Assembly: GCA_033964015.1 (NCBI GenBank)
Contig: CM066913.1
Location: 6,485,169 to 6,549,168, forward strand
Length of the DNA: 64,000 nt
Direction of reading: 5' to 3'
DNA from: Scolanthus callimorphus
Taxonomy: Eukaryota; Cnidaria; Anthozoa; Actiniaria; Edwardsiidae
The notes beneath the pieces were generated by a model that was not told where the DNA came from, did no database searches, and saw only the letters and a program-made list of their open reading frames with translations. Each line of letters starts with the position of its first letter. The stretch's first letter is position 1. Shown here piece by piece: positions 20,738 through 31,950 of the stretch. Position numbers and translations under genes: made by a program.

Positions 20738-20750
20738 TAACCTATATATT
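20738..20750 (+). promoter_or_regulatory. Possible TATA box of P450 B
   Basis: CCTATATATTA lies about 100 bp upstream of the preferred ATG at 20844, at a reasonable distance for a short 5' UTR. Based on position and word only. Confidence 0.3.
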
Positions 20751-20843
20751 ACTGTTTTGATTGCTAATATACGGGCACAGTAGATTCCTTTGCCTCCACG
20801 AGCAACTACCGTCTATATTGCCTCGATCATTTTGAGGAAAATC

Positions 20844-21324
20844 ATGTATTGGTTTCTAATATTGCTAGTTCTTTTGGCCGTGGTGTATTGGTACGGCGTG
20901 AAAAACTACGCCCTTCTTGCTGATGTGCCGCTAACTGGCCCCAAAGCATGGCCCTACATAGGAAACCTGCCTGATGTCCTCCGACACGGCAGTTTAAACA
21001 AAACGCTGAAATATTACTCCAAACGTTATGGACGCGTTTATAAGATGTCTTTGGGAAGAATCCCTTCCATTGTTGTTAGCGAGCCTGAAATGATCAAGGA
21101 GATCTTGGTCAAGGAATTTTTTAAGTTCCCTGACCGCCGTCCGTTTGTCAAACCTAATCCACCTTTAGACGCAGCCGTGTTTTTAGCAAGAGGAGCAACT
21201 TGGAAAAGAGTTCGCTCTGCTCTCACTCCAACGTTCACTTCTGGCAAGTTGAAACAGATAGTTCCTATCATGGAGGATGCCACAGCAATTTTGTGCAAGA
21301 AATTGGAGAAAATAGCGAATTCAG
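20844..21324 (+). CDS. Cytochrome P450 B, exon 1 (N-terminal third)
   Basis: From the preferred ATG at 20844 (an in-frame Met also exists at 20790) the exon encodes a hydrophobic ER anchor (YWFLILLVLLAVVYWYGV). It is followed by the proline-rich hinge (PLTGPKAWPYIGNLP), the YGRVYKMSLGRIPSIVVSEP strand region and the C-helix ATWKRVRSALTPTF. It ends in phase 1 at AATTCAG with donor GTGAGC at 21325. A CYP3-clan microsomal P450 is likely. Confidence 0.87.
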
Positions 21325-21878
21325 GTGAGCTGAGATCATTAGATCGATTAATGTTTTGTGTGTGAGCTTGTGCAAGTCACCGGTGACATGGATGTCTTGG
21401 AGAGCGTCATTACCAAGCAGTCATTGTCAAAATTAATTTTCATGAATGGTGCGAACGTGCTTCAATGTTATGGTCGTTATATCTATCATTTTCATTTTAC
21501 ATTGCAATTTAATTGCAAAAATGTCGAATTGTTCTCTTGTTGCAGGGATGTAATATTAATATCTGAATTGCGTGACAGCGCGTGAAATCTATTTTGTTGA
21601 GACGCGTGATCGTTACTTACATACTTTCACACTCATGCAGTATAAAATCCTGGATATTTTCTTAAATTACAATGAAGATGACAACAAATTCCCTGGCTAC
21701 TATTATACGGCATCGGCCGAATTTTAAACCCCAAATCATTTTCTTCCCTAACGCCATCTTCACGCAACCTTGGAACCAGACGAATTTTGGTTTTGCATCA
21801 GCTTGCACACACAAAACGCTGAGGCAACAATCAAATGCAAAACGTTGGAAACTGCCGAGAGAACACGCTTTCCCTCCC

Positions 21879-21906
21879 GGGGGGGGGGGGGGGGGGGGGG
21901 GGGGGG
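21879..21906 (+). repeat. 28-base poly-G tract
   Basis: An uninterrupted run of 28 G on the plus strand, preceded by CCTCCC. It is a potential G-quadruplex and an error-prone site for sequencing. Confidence 0.9.
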
Positions 21907-22005
21907 TACTCCCTATATTGGACTATACGGGGATGCTCGGGCTTTCCCTGCCCTTGTGTCTAGTATATTTCTCGCTCGACGAAAGGAAGGAAGGACTAAA
22001 GCTAC

Positions 22006-22256
22006 GGCTAAACTAGGACACATGAAGCGCGCAACATTTGTGTCCTGCATGTTTCCCCGAGTGGATAAACTAGGAAACATTGCACGCGTGTGTCTCGGAC
22101 ACATAAGATGTTTCTTGTCTTGCGAAGAAACATCTTTGTGTCACGGCTACAAATTTGTCGCGAGCAACACAGTTTCTCGCGTGGCTAAACTGGGAAACAC
22201 GAAGGAAACGTGTCTCCGGCTACAATGCTGCGCGCTACATGTGTCCTGGTTTAGCC
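22006..22256. mobile_element. 251-bp inverted-repeat element in P450 B intron
   Basis: The ends GGCTAAACTAGGACACATG and CATGTGTCCTGGTTTAGCC are inverted. Internally, AAACTGGGAAACA-like words recur three or four times. Non-coding MITE-like element; target duplication not clear. Confidence 0.7.
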
Positions 22257-22426
22257 AGGGCTGCAACAAATGACCCAGCGGTCAGAGTCACGCAACGCCC
22301 TCCCCTCCCTGCCTTTACGTTACCGTAACCGTTGGGTCTGCGGAGGAGAATAGGCAGCAGCGCAACCATGAAATTTTCGGAGTATAGTTTGAGTTAAACC
22401 AGCTTTAATCGCTTTAATCCCTGCAG

Positions 22427-23402
22427 GTGAAAGCGTCAACAGCTTCACGTTGTTCAGTCAGTTCGCGCTTGATGTCATCATGTCGGCAGCTTATGGCTAC
22501 AACTCGGATGTCCAAACCAACCCTGACCCAGAATTAATCGACAAAGCTAGGAACGTGTTCAACATTCCTCTGTGGATCCGGTTGTTCTCCATTTTTCCCT
22601 TCTCGGAGTACTTCAGCAAGTTTGTAAACCTCTTACAAAATGCTGACTACTTTTTACACATGGGCATTAGGATGGTAGCTATTCGAGCGAAGGAAGGTAC
22701 ACAAGGCAGGCGGGATCTGGTTCAGCTCATGCTAGAAGCACACGAAACCAAAGTGGGTGATGTTGAGAAATTATCAGATAACGAGATTGCCGCACAGTCT
22801 ATGATATTCCTAGTGGCAGGGTTCGAAACAACAGGGAACACGCTCTCAAATACATCCTACGTGTTAGCAACCCATCCTGAAATCCAGGATAAGCTGATTA
22901 AGACAATTGATGAGGCGCGCGCGAACCGGGGGACACGCCATTGTATGAGTTCGTCCAAAGCCTCACCTACCTTGACCAAGTGCTTTGTGAAGTTCTCCGT
23001 CTCTATGCGCCCACTTTTCTTTTGCTGCGCGAGTGCGAGGAAGAGTGTTCCATCAAGGGGGTCCGCTTCCCTAAGGGGGTCGACGTCGTCGTCCCAGTCA
23101 CCGTGCTCCACAGGGATCCCGAAGCTTGGGCAAACCCTGATAAGTTCGACCCAGAGGCGCATTTCTCCCCAGAAGCCAAGGCTAATCGCCATCCATACTC
23201 GTATCTCCCGTTTGGTGGCGGACCTCGCCAGTGTATCGGCATGAGATTTGCCCTGCTGGAGATCAAGATCGCGCTGTTTAGTGTCCTAGAGAAGTTCACG
23301 TTCGAGAGGGCACCCGAGACATCCCGCGGAGATCTTGAGATGACGGGAAACCTCCTTCTACGCGCCAAAGATCCCATCATTCTTAAGATCCGGAACCGAT
23401 AA
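22427..23402 (+). CDS. Cytochrome P450 B, exon 2, with single-base frameshift
   Basis: It starts after CCCTGCAG in phase 1 ((G)ESVNSFTLFSQFALDVIM) and reads to DEARANRG near 22930. There a run of five G (22928-22932), against six in P450 A, drops the frame. The correct frame resumes as MYEFVQSLTYLDQ (22941 on) with EVLR, EAHFSPE and the heme loop FGGGPRQCIGM, ending at TAA 23400-23402. With one G added the two exons give about 485 residues, a normal P450 length. Either a recent pseudogene or a homopolymer error. Confidence 0.85.
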
Positions 23403-23799
23403 CATGATGATTTAGTTTGTGATATGCAGCTCGTTTGAGCTCGTTTTGGTTTCGCCGTTGCTACTCAGTGATTGGTTCTACGGCGTGAGTGATTTTGGCA
23501 GCATTGTCTCTTGTTTGACATCAGGGTGAATACAAGTGATGAATAATGTAAATCCAACAGACATGCTTATCAAACGGTGTAAGTAGTGCTTCCAATGATA
23601 AGAGTGAAATCCGAGGTTACCAAAAATTGATTAATAATAATATAGTTTATTCATACCTTTTGCAGCTAGTGCTGAATTACAGGTAGATTTTGCTGCGCGA
23701 GGACACTAGAGTGACACTAGTCGAGTGATTGTAATGCTCTCACAAAGTGCAAACAATATAAGTATGAATCGTCCTAGGTAAGGGACCCAGCTAAATTTG

Positions 23800-23875
23800 A
23801 GGTTTGGGATCCGGGATCTAGAGTATGGGATCCAGGATCCAGAGTGTGGGATCCGGGATCCAAAACTTCTGCGGA
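23800..23875. repeat. ~21-bp GGGATCC minisatellite
   Basis: About three imperfect copies of GTGTGGGATCCGGGATCCA-like units. A related GGGGATCCGGGATTCAGCTAAA phrase occurs near 27407, so the unit belongs to a dispersed repeat. Confidence 0.75.
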
Positions 23876-24524
23876 TCCCTTTACATGGGGCGATATAAAA
23901 AAACATTAGTAGAACTAAATTCTACTATTTACTATAAATAGTGAATAGTCAGTTTTACTAACAAAATAGTGTGTTACTCAACCGCTACAACCAGAAAGGA
24001 GGAGACAGTCAAAGTTACGCTTAAACTATTTCGCTAAATTTAGTAGTGGTTCATCTCGACTATATTTTTTCACTAAATTGTTCAAAATAGTACTATTCAG
24101 AAAATATTTTGTCATATTTCTGTTGTTTGCACTCTACCATTCTCTCATAATTTTATCATTCTTCATCATCTCAAGTCTCATTGAAAAACTGCACATGCAG
24201 AATGTAGAACGTATTGCTCATACCAGATAAGCTGGTTTACACTAGAACGCAAGTGCGCTCTTGTGCTTACGTGTAGTGAGTTCAAGTGGACGTCACCTGC
24301 AAGAAAAATACTGTTGATTCTTGACTTGCGCAATTTTCGCACCCAGAGAAGGCTCTAATGACAGCCATTGGCCCATGTGTAAAGAAAATGCTCTATTTAT
24401 GCCTCAATTTTACTTGTAGAGCGCATAGGATTAAAAGACGACTAGCAAACGAACGTCAGTGTTATTGACAGATACGTTTTTTCAAAAGCGAGGCAAAGCT
24501 GGTTTTACGCATGCGCGCCATTTC

Positions 24525-24665
24525 AATTCCCCAAAAAAAAATTCGAGCAAGGCCAATCCTTCCAAAAAAAAAATCTTGCAGAGATCCAAGCTAGTAAAAA
24601 ACATGATATAAATTGCGAAAAAAAATTCTTGCACAACCTGATCCCTCAAAAAAAATTTCATGCAC
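24525..24665. repeat. Degenerate A-run repeats
   Basis: Four imperfect copies of CC-TTCCAAAAAAAAATTCTTGCA-like text about 35-45 bp apart. Non-coding. Confidence 0.6.
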
Positions 24666-25497
24666 AAAGAAATTGCCACCCCCAATTTCTAATGGTCCAC
24701 CCCTAAGAACAGGACGATGTACTGTGTGTAAGTCTACATGATATGATATAACGCTGCTATAAGTGATTTGTTTTGGTCGACAATTATGTAATCGCAGGAC
24801 AGGAGCTTCCTCTTTGATTGGCTGGCAACTTCGTTGGGCGATAATGGCTTCAAAAGTGTCCCCAAACCATTTACCATGCAAGCACAAAGGACAGCAATCG
24901 ATCCGTTGCCAAAGAGTGGAATGCGTAAGAAGAAAATGTACTTATGCGATGGGTAAACCTATAACGTGTCAGGGGCACCCATGAGACAATACCGTAAAAC
25001 AGCTCAGAATGCCATTATAAGTCGTTGCTGAGCATACAAATGACTGTAAACTTGGTGTTTTCAATCCCTACAAATTTTATATCTGTTCGGATTTCTTAGC
25101 TGAAAGTTTTGGGTTGCGAAAAATTTAGGGATTGAAATCAAGTCTTCCGAAAATGCTAGGGGAAAAACTATATCCGAAAATTTTAGGTGACCTTTTTAAC
25201 GGCAAAAATCCCCCAAAAATTTGTAAAATAGAACCTTTTTGTGCAATTCGAAAAATCCAGGGGATCTTATGATCTATATACGAAAGTTAAAGCTTGAAAT
25301 TCTGAAGCGAAAATCTCAGGTCTCGTAGCGCCATCCGAACAGATATTTTACCTAAAATTATCGTTGGGTGCCCTTGACGTGTAATACACAATAAAGTCCT
25401 AAATGTGTTTTTAGAAGTAATCACAGTATTGTTTCCTAATAATATATCTAGAATCTCCCGAACTGTATTGAAAGAACATTTTTGGCTTGAGGGCACT

Positions 25498-25552
25498 TTA
25501 AGTAAGTAAAGGGTAATCCTTTATTAAGTAAGTAAAGGGTAATCCTTTATTT
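25498..25552. repeat. 27-bp tandem duplication
   Basis: TTAAGTAAGTAAAGGGTAAT followed by CCTTTA is present twice back to back. Confidence 0.9.
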
Positions 25553-25953
25553 TTTTCAGTTTTTGCCTTAGCTGTGCTGTTGGTAAATATTACCAAACGT
25601 CTGCTCGCGTTGACTGAGGGAACTTCTGAGTTATAGTACAATTTATCTGCAAAAGTCATTTTAATCTAAAATTACATCCAAAATTGGCAGAATATCATAA
25701 AGCGTAGCAAAAATGACCATCAGCAAGAACACAGTTGACACTGTTGTTCTATAATAGTTCTAATTATTGAAGACTGTGCACTCTCCTAAGTAATGGCAAC
25801 CTCATTTGTCGTAAAACAAAACGTGTTATCAGAATTCGCTTTCTATTGCTCATTTCTACCGCTTATAACCCTTACAAGTAATGCTCGATGCTACATTTAT
25901 TTGCATGTTGTTTTTGCTGTTTGAAAAGCAAAAAAGTTTGAGAAATGCTTTTC

Positions 25954-26838
25954 TTATTGGGCGATTCCTCCAACAACAAACGGCAGGATTGATAGCCAGG
26001 AATTAACAAAAGCGATGGTCTCTGCCCAGTTATAGTAGTCGTACGTATTTAGCTTTCCACCGGCGATTTGATGATAGGTGGTAACCAACATAACAGGTAT
26101 ATTGAATATGAAATAAATTGCAACAATATAAGCGATGTTAACTGCTAGTTTCACTTGACGACGATAACTTCTTATGCTCACAGAACGTCGCTCGTTCTTT
26201 GCTATGTCTTTATAATGTCTATGTACCATTTTACCGATGCTACAATAAATAGCACCGGATGCAAGTAAGCAAAGAAACCACAGACTCAAATGAAGCCCTT
26301 GAATGCCGCTGCCGTTTTCAGCCCAACGTAGAACAGTTAAGGCGATGTCTGTAGCCCAAATGGAAACACAAACTCGTAAAACTCGCGCGAAGGTGACAAG
26401 TTCTTTGTAGCGGAGATGAAGTGCGAGAGCTGCGTATCTTTCAAAGCTGATAACATTCAAAGTCATGAATGAAACTCCATAGCAAACGTAAAATACGTTC
26501 CAGTAGATCATTCGTACAAAACAAGGGACGTATTTGTGGTGATTTTCTAGAAGTCTGAAAACGACGTAACTCGGTTGAACAAGAAGACCAACGAGAATAT
26601 CTGAGAGAGCTAAACTTGCAAGAAGCAATGTTGAAGGGTTACGAAGACGGGAGTTCTTGTAGATAAGGATGACGATTGCAAGGTTAGAGAATACGGCAGC
26701 CGGTGAAAACGTAGCATTGATCGCGGAGGTAATAAGGTTGCTTGCACTTCGGTGAGGAATTTGGTCAAACTCTGGATCTGGAAGAAAATAACAGGGAGAT
26801 CTTGTCCAAGCAATACCGGAGGAAAGATTGTCTGCCAT
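25954..26838 (-). pseudogene. Class A GPCR 1, frame broken in TM7
   Basis: A single-exon rhodopsin-like receptor of 294 residues starting MADNLSSGIAW. It has TM1 to TM6, a TM2 with LASLALSDILVGLLVQP, and an ERY-type motif after TM3 (ISFERYAAL). TM7 begins FVNSWL and then reads SILPFVVGGIAQ to an early stop. The next frame gives NPAVCCWRNR, a proper NPxxY-region plus helix 8, and a tail to a stop at 25856-25858. A 2-bp insertion or 1-bp loss near 25988-25994 therefore truncates the receptor, unless it is an assembly error. The ligand is unknown. Confidence 0.85.
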
Positions 26839-28338
26839 TTTATCGCTTTATCTCCTGTACTGCTCCTGTTTTTTTTTTTTTTTTGCATTAAAACGAGCGT
26901 AGATTTAAGCCAACATCTGCCAAAATAGCGCATGCTTTATTTGCTTTGCAATTTTTTTTCCGTCATATCATTTACCAAGATAAAAAGAAAACCAATGTCC
27001 AAATGAGCAGGTCGTGTGCAGTGTGATTATTGAAAATGTCACACCAGTTTCAGAATATCACAACCGTTGACATATCTGCCATTTCACGTTTGTTCAGGAT
27101 AAATACTGTAACTACTGTGCATTTACAAAACGCACCCAAGCCTCGTTGAGATCAAGGACCTTGAAACGAAAACCGAAAGAGGTTCGAGCCGTCTGTGTTA
27201 ATGATCGCAATAAAACTATATTATGTTTACTAAAGACTGACTTCGCAATGTCTTTGCTCTCTGGTGCGATATGAAAAATAGATTTAAAGCTTGCACCTGT
27301 GAGTTGGCTCATTTAGAATTTCAACCTGCGTTGTTTGCATATGATAATGCGCTGTCCATGGACAAGTCAAGATACGTTTTCCGAGCGACCATTCGCCCTA
27401 TGAAGGGGGATCCGGGATTCAGCTAAACTTGAGGTTACAGATGTAACGCGCGCACACGCTGCATGTCGGTAGATGGGAATATTGGTCGAACAAACTATTA
27501 AAAAGGCGCGCGATGCATTCTGGTAGTTGTAGGACACGACTCTTGGGCATTTGAATAAAGAAGAAGAAGAGCGCGCGCAGCATTGACCAGGACTGAGCTG
27601 GGAAGGAGGCGCAATGGGAAACTTGTGAATAACCCAATATGGTGTCCTGAATGAATGACACGTGCTGTAGCTGCTGCCTGCAGTCAATAGCCAATTCCCC
27701 CAAGAACTGCAACTAAATTGCGGTATCCTTAGTATGACTATGCCAAACCTCCATTGAAGGCATAAAGCTATATTTGGTGCAGGATTATTGTATTGCTCTT
27801 GATTAAATGATGTTTGAAAAACCGCTTAGATCGTTGGAAAAAAACATGAGCGATGAGCTGCTCTCTTTTTTCAGGTTGATATTTGCACTTTCTTATCCGC
27901 AAACAGGCGTAAACTTGGCATTGGGATTGATAAAAGTTGGCATAAAGCAAATTTGGCATAAAGTGGTCAACACCTTCAACCAGAGAATAGCAAGATAAGA
28001 GAGCTATTTTTATTTAAGCATGTTTAATAAAAGAGACACATTTCGTTAAACTCTTAAATATTGATTTCTGTTTTTTGTTCTTTATATACGAAGCATGAAG
28101 GCGGGAAACAGTTTCGCGTCTTTCTAGAACATTCAAATAACATTCATCCTACTACTTATTTTTTTCCTTCGAGATAAGCGCGCCAGACTTTCCTCTAACT
28201 TCCCCTAAATCTGTCGTTTTCAATTATCGCGCGGAAGCTAAATCTCCATAGGCCGTAAACTTCTTTGCAAAATTTATTGAACAACAATTACAAACTTTAC
28301 GCGAATAAAACGATTCTCATTACGTTGCTTTCACGGCG
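26839..28338. other. Intergenic between GPCR 1 and GPCR 2
   Basis: A poly-T tract sits near 26868-26885, and a repeat of the CGCGCGC-rich family at about 27405-27600. The rest is AT-rich with no supported gene. Confidence 0.45.
27405..27600. repeat. GCGCGC-rich dispersed repeat, copy 1
   Basis: Contains GTAACGCGCGCACACGCTGC, ATGTCGGTAGATGGG, GATGCATTCTGGTAGTTGTAGGACACG and GAAGAGCGCGCGC. The same phrases occur in inverted order at 51364-51532 and partly at 53545-53680, 45945-45985 and 60365-60440. Confidence 0.7.
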
Positions 28339-29274
28339 CTATGTCGTAAATGAGCGTTCTTCGAGATCTTGACGTATGCAGAAGAAACGTTTGAATTCTC
28401 TCTTGATATCACTTTTCATAAGTGCATAAACAAGCCAGTTCAAAGAGGAATTCAGGTGATAAAGAATTCTTGCAGCGGCAACGACATAGAAAGAAACTTC
28501 AGTAAAGAGCACATAGTTCATTATCGCTTTGTATATCGAAAGAAAAAAGCACAAGTCAAAAATAAAGACGAGCAGGCCCACGACGTGTACGGTGGACTTG
28601 TGTCTTATTCTGCGTTTCTTCGGAATCGCAAGAGTTACTCCAGTTACTTTGTCAAACTGGACTTCACCAGTTTGCTGACGGACTGATCGTCGCTGTTCGC
28701 GGACGATGAACGCCATTTTGCAAAACGCGATTAAAAGAAGAACGGAAGGAAGGAACTCGCAGAAAAATAGGAAGGTGATTTGCAGTTCTCTGTAAGCATT
28801 ATAACGCTTGAGAACCAGGCAAACGTACCCTGGAATAGGACAAATAATGCCTAGAATCCATGCAAACGTGATTGATAGCTTTACCCGCCATAGGGACATC
28901 AGCCGGGAATACTTGAAGGGGTATAACACGCATAGAAAGCGATCAAACGTGAGGACACAGAGATTGAAGATAGAGGCTTTCACGGTTATGTCGTAAAACA
29001 ACTTCACCGTCCACCAGTCGCAATGCACGGATATTAAGGTACAGACCATTTCCAGTGGGCCGATAATCGCTGTGACTGATAGATCAGCAATTGAAAGGGA
29101 ACAAATGAACGCATTCGGTATTGAATGAAGTCGATGCCGCTTCAATATCAAAAACACAACGAGACCATTTCCAGCAAGAGATCCGAATAAAATCGAGGTA
29201 CGCGGAATCCAGAACCATAAATCCCTTGGATTGACTGGGTAGATTGGATCCTTGTTTGTAACACTTCCGTTCAT
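28339..29274 (-). CDS. Class A GPCR 2 (orphan, paralogue of GPCR 3)
   Basis: Single exon, 311 residues from MNGSVTNKDPIYPVNP, with seven hydrophobic segments. TM1 has GSLAGNGLVVFLI and TM2 SLSIADLSVTAIIGPLEM. A cysteine follows in extracellular loop 1 (CDWW). DRF replaces DRY after TM3 (LTFDRFLCVLYP). TM6 has VFIFDLCFFLSIYK with no CWxP. TM7 is NSSLNWLVYALMK, so NPxxY is N-W-L-V-Y. A basic helix 8 follows. It is a plasma-membrane G-protein receptor by family; ligand unknown. Intact frame with no introns. Confidence 0.9.
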   Translation of the reverse strand: MNGSVTNKDPIYPVNPRDLWFWIPRTSILFGSLAGNGLVVFLILKRHRLHSIPNAFICSLSIADLSVTAIIGPLEMVCTLISVHCDWWTVKLFYDITVKASIFNLCVLTFDRFLCVLYPFKYSRLMSLWRVKLSITFAWILGIICPIPGYVCLVLKRYNAYRELQITFLFFCEFLPSVLLLIAFCKMAFIVREQRRSVRQQTGEVQFDKVTGVTLAIPKKRRIRHKSTVHVVGLLVFIFDLCFFLSIYKAIMNYVLFTEVSFYVVAAARILYHLNSSLNWLVYALMKSDIKREFKRFFCIRQDLEERSFTT

Positions 29275-30099
29275 CTTGTTAAAATCGTTACTCTGGTGAA
29301 AAATGCACTTCTGTATGCTTCTTGCTTCCAGATGGCTACGCCATATCTACTTGTGATTATATAACACATAAACATGAAACTTCTATTGACGCCTGCTGCG
29401 TTATCACTACTCTGAGACAGAATAGCTCTCGGTTTACCTTCTATTAAATATATTTTCCAAAGCTTATGCATAATGGATGAGCAATTCAATTTCCTCTCAT
29501 TTTCAAAATGCAATTGTATTTTATTCCGAGTCATATTAATTACCAGATTACATTACTTTCTCTCTCTATTCATAGCATACTTTAACTTTCCCTAGCTGCT
29601 CTAGCACAATAATTAAATTTTTGAACAATAATATTCAATGGAATAAAACCAAGGAAAATCATCTTTGGGTTAAGGTGCCTTACACAAAATGCATTGATAA
29701 TTCCACAAATATTCGTGTTTTATCTATAACATTGTTATGAGAGATCTACATAGGGTATATTTTTAATACCCATTTTTATGCCCATTCTAGTTTGCCATCG
29801 GGAGATCAAACTAGTCGTGTTTGTGAATTCAAATTGCTTTTTTCATGGCAGGGGTTCAACGTTTATTGCTAAAGACCTACAGTGAGGATAACTGTTACTA
29901 TTTTTAGCAACTTTTAGCACCTGCGACGATTATTGGGTTATCTAGTGAGTGCGCTAATCGATTTCTGACATTTAATACTTGTCTACTTTGTGCACTGCTT
30001 ACTAAGAGAGAACTTGGCAGGATTTGAAATCTGCTGATATCAAGGCAAAGCGCGTTCTTCGTGATCCGCGTGATTCCAAGAAACGAACAGACGACTATA
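29275..30099. other. Intergenic, nothing recognised
   Basis: AT-rich sequence upstream of GPCR 2, presumably including its promoter. No gene or clear repeat seen. Confidence 0.4.
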
Positions 30100-30871
30100 G
30101 TCCGGTCAAATTAGCCCGAAAAAACCCCGAACCTGGAAAAAATTGCAACATGGGAAATTTTTGGTACTAATTGTTAAAAACATATGTAGGAATAACATAT
30201 CCAAATTTCGTAGAAATCCGGCCGGGGGAAGTTGGTTAAATTTTTGGTTTTACCGGCGACGTCAAGGGCGGGCGCCTTTTGTTTTCGGCGGCACTTAGAC
30301 ACTGAAAACACAGAAACTGGGAGAATGTTTATAGACTGTACAGATGAAACCGGGAAAGATTTAACAAGGTTTTTCGGTTGAAACAAATAATTTCTGAGCG
30401 ATGAGTTACGGCTATGAACAGTTTATTTCTTTTATTTCTTTTAGCGTATAATATTCGAACTTTAGCGTATCACAAGGCTGGAAATACAAGGATCATATGG
30501 GATTTGTAAAAACGCACGATTATTTAGTTATTATTTTGCAGAATTGGTTATAAACAAACACACAATTCACATCTATGCAATCACATTATACAGTAGAAAT
30601 AAATTGCTCGATATCTCGTTCAATATCACACCGAGTTACGGCCCTACAGTCTATAGCCCTCAATTCGAATTATTCGCTTTCATTGTCTAAGTGCCACCTA
30701 AAACAACGGGCTTTCCTTCGTGCAGACGGAAAACCCCAAATTTAACCAACTTCCCCCAAACGGATTTTCACAAAATTTGGACACGTATTTCTCACATTTG
30801 TTCCTGAGAATTTGCTGTATAAAAATCCCATGTTGCAATTTTTTCCAAGTTAAACGCTAAATTGACCGGAC
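30100..30871. mobile_element. 772-bp foldback element with TA target
   Basis: The ends GTCCGGTCAAATTAGC and GCTAAATTGACCGGAC are inverted and flanked by TA (30098-30099 and 30872-30873). Inversion continues inward: GGAAAAAATTGCAACATGGGA near 30136 faces its complement near 30824, and GGGGGAAGTTGGTTAAATTT near 30224 faces its complement near 30742. Arms are roughly 200 bp. TA target sites fit Tc1/mariner-type MITEs. There is no transposase. Confidence 0.82.
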
Positions 30872-31029
30872 TACTACTTCGTAATGAGCGCTCCTAGAAA
30901 GTCACACAGCTGTACTGAGAAACGTCACTTACCTAAGGGGTTGTGTCACGATTTTAGCTCACTTTTTAGTGATGTAAAAAACATACAAATAACTGATGGA
31001 TAGCTAAAATACTAGTCTAGCTTGTTTGT

Positions 31030-31262
31030 TAAATAACCCTTTAACTACAGACCGATCATGATTGTAGGCTTCATGGACCTATTACAGAGCGGATGGAAAT
31101 GGATTGCAACAATGAGTTTTTGAAATCTTGTCAGGATGACAAGTTTTCAGTTTGAATTTACATCAAATTTTGCTCGTAAATCGGCAGTCTTGTCGCTAAA
31201 ACGTGCCTACATAGCCTATTAGGCTAATACCAAGTGATATAAGTGATCTGGGGATGATTACA
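31030..31262 (-). repeat. Dispersed repeat, copy 2 (inverted relative to 15531)
   Basis: The reverse complement matches 15531-15765 through most of its length. It differs by many substitutions and short indels, so the copies are old. Confidence 0.7.
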
Positions 31263-31950
31263 TACAAATTTAGAGCTGTATTTACAAATTTATTCAAATG
31301 ACCGTTACACAGCCCCTTTACTGTGCGACTACGTCAACCGGGCCATCCCGTAAAAAGTTTGTCATTTAGATATTCAAACCATTTTAAGCAAATTTAATAC
31401 CTGCAATACATCAGACGATGAGTGATTAAGTGTTTTGAAGTTATTTCTGCCCATAATTTCCACAATTTTTACGAGAAAAGCGATACTTCGGTGTCTCAGA
31501 TCTCAAGAAAGTCGAGAGCTTTTGTTCTGTACTCGCTTTCTGATTGGCTAACTTCTTACAAAATGGCCCGGTTGACGTAGTCGCACAGTAAAAGAGTACA
31601 ATTTGTTAATTTTTTACGTTCTGCTTACTTTTTACAAACAGGTTGTTCGGGATATGTATATACAAACACATTTTTGCACCTTAAAATATCATAAGTAACA
31701 TATAAGAAATAGATAATGACAACATTTAAATCGAAAGAACGCAATTTGGTAGCGTGATTCCTTGTTGTCTATTATGCACCTCACTTTATTGCAAAAGATT
31801 TCTGAGACTTCTGATTTCACTACGCGATGTTCCCATCCGGTATTAATTCGCGACGACTTAAAATGGATAAGTGAAATGTGATTGGTCAGTTCCGTTATAA
31901 CCACGTGCGTCGTGACACGTGCGTCTTGGTCAGTAGTTAGTAGCGGAGCT
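31263..31950. other. Non-coding; paired TGTGCGACTACGTCAACCGG segments
   Basis: TACTGTGCGACTACGTCAAC at about 31320 and its inverse GTTGACGTAGTCGCACAGTA at about 31571 bracket a ~270-bp block, suggesting another inverted-repeat element (about 31310-31600). No gene. Confidence 0.6.

Larger units (their letters stand above)
21325..22426 (+). other. P450 B intron
   Basis: GTGAGC to CTGCAG. It contains a 28-base G run (21879-21906) and an inverted-repeat element (22006-22256). Short open frames inside are interrupted by these and have no P450 character. Confidence 0.75.
23403..25855. other. Intergenic region with short repeats
   Basis: No gene recognised between P450 B and the first GPCR. It holds a GGGATCC minisatellite (23800-23875), A-rich repeated segments (24525-24665) and a small tandem duplication (25498-25552). 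A local CTATTTACTATAAATAGTG palindrome lies near 23920. Confidence 0.5.

Noticed and set aside
20766..20843. Earlier P450 B start at 20790
   Set aside because: The extra 18 residues precede the normal ER anchor, and P450s of this type begin directly with the hydrophobic anchor, so 20844 is preferred.
21672..22273. Plus-strand ORFs of 114 and 167 residues in the P450 B intron
   Set aside because: Both run through the 28-G tract and the inverted-repeat element and show no protein-like conservation.
24763..24984. 73-residue cysteine-containing plus-strand ORF
   Set aside because: The cysteines are not in a recognised pattern and the region is repeat-rich; no start or splice support.
27112..27312. 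66-residue minus-strand ORF between GPCR 1 and 2
   Set aside because: No motif, no homologue recognised and no nearby context; length is within chance for this composition.
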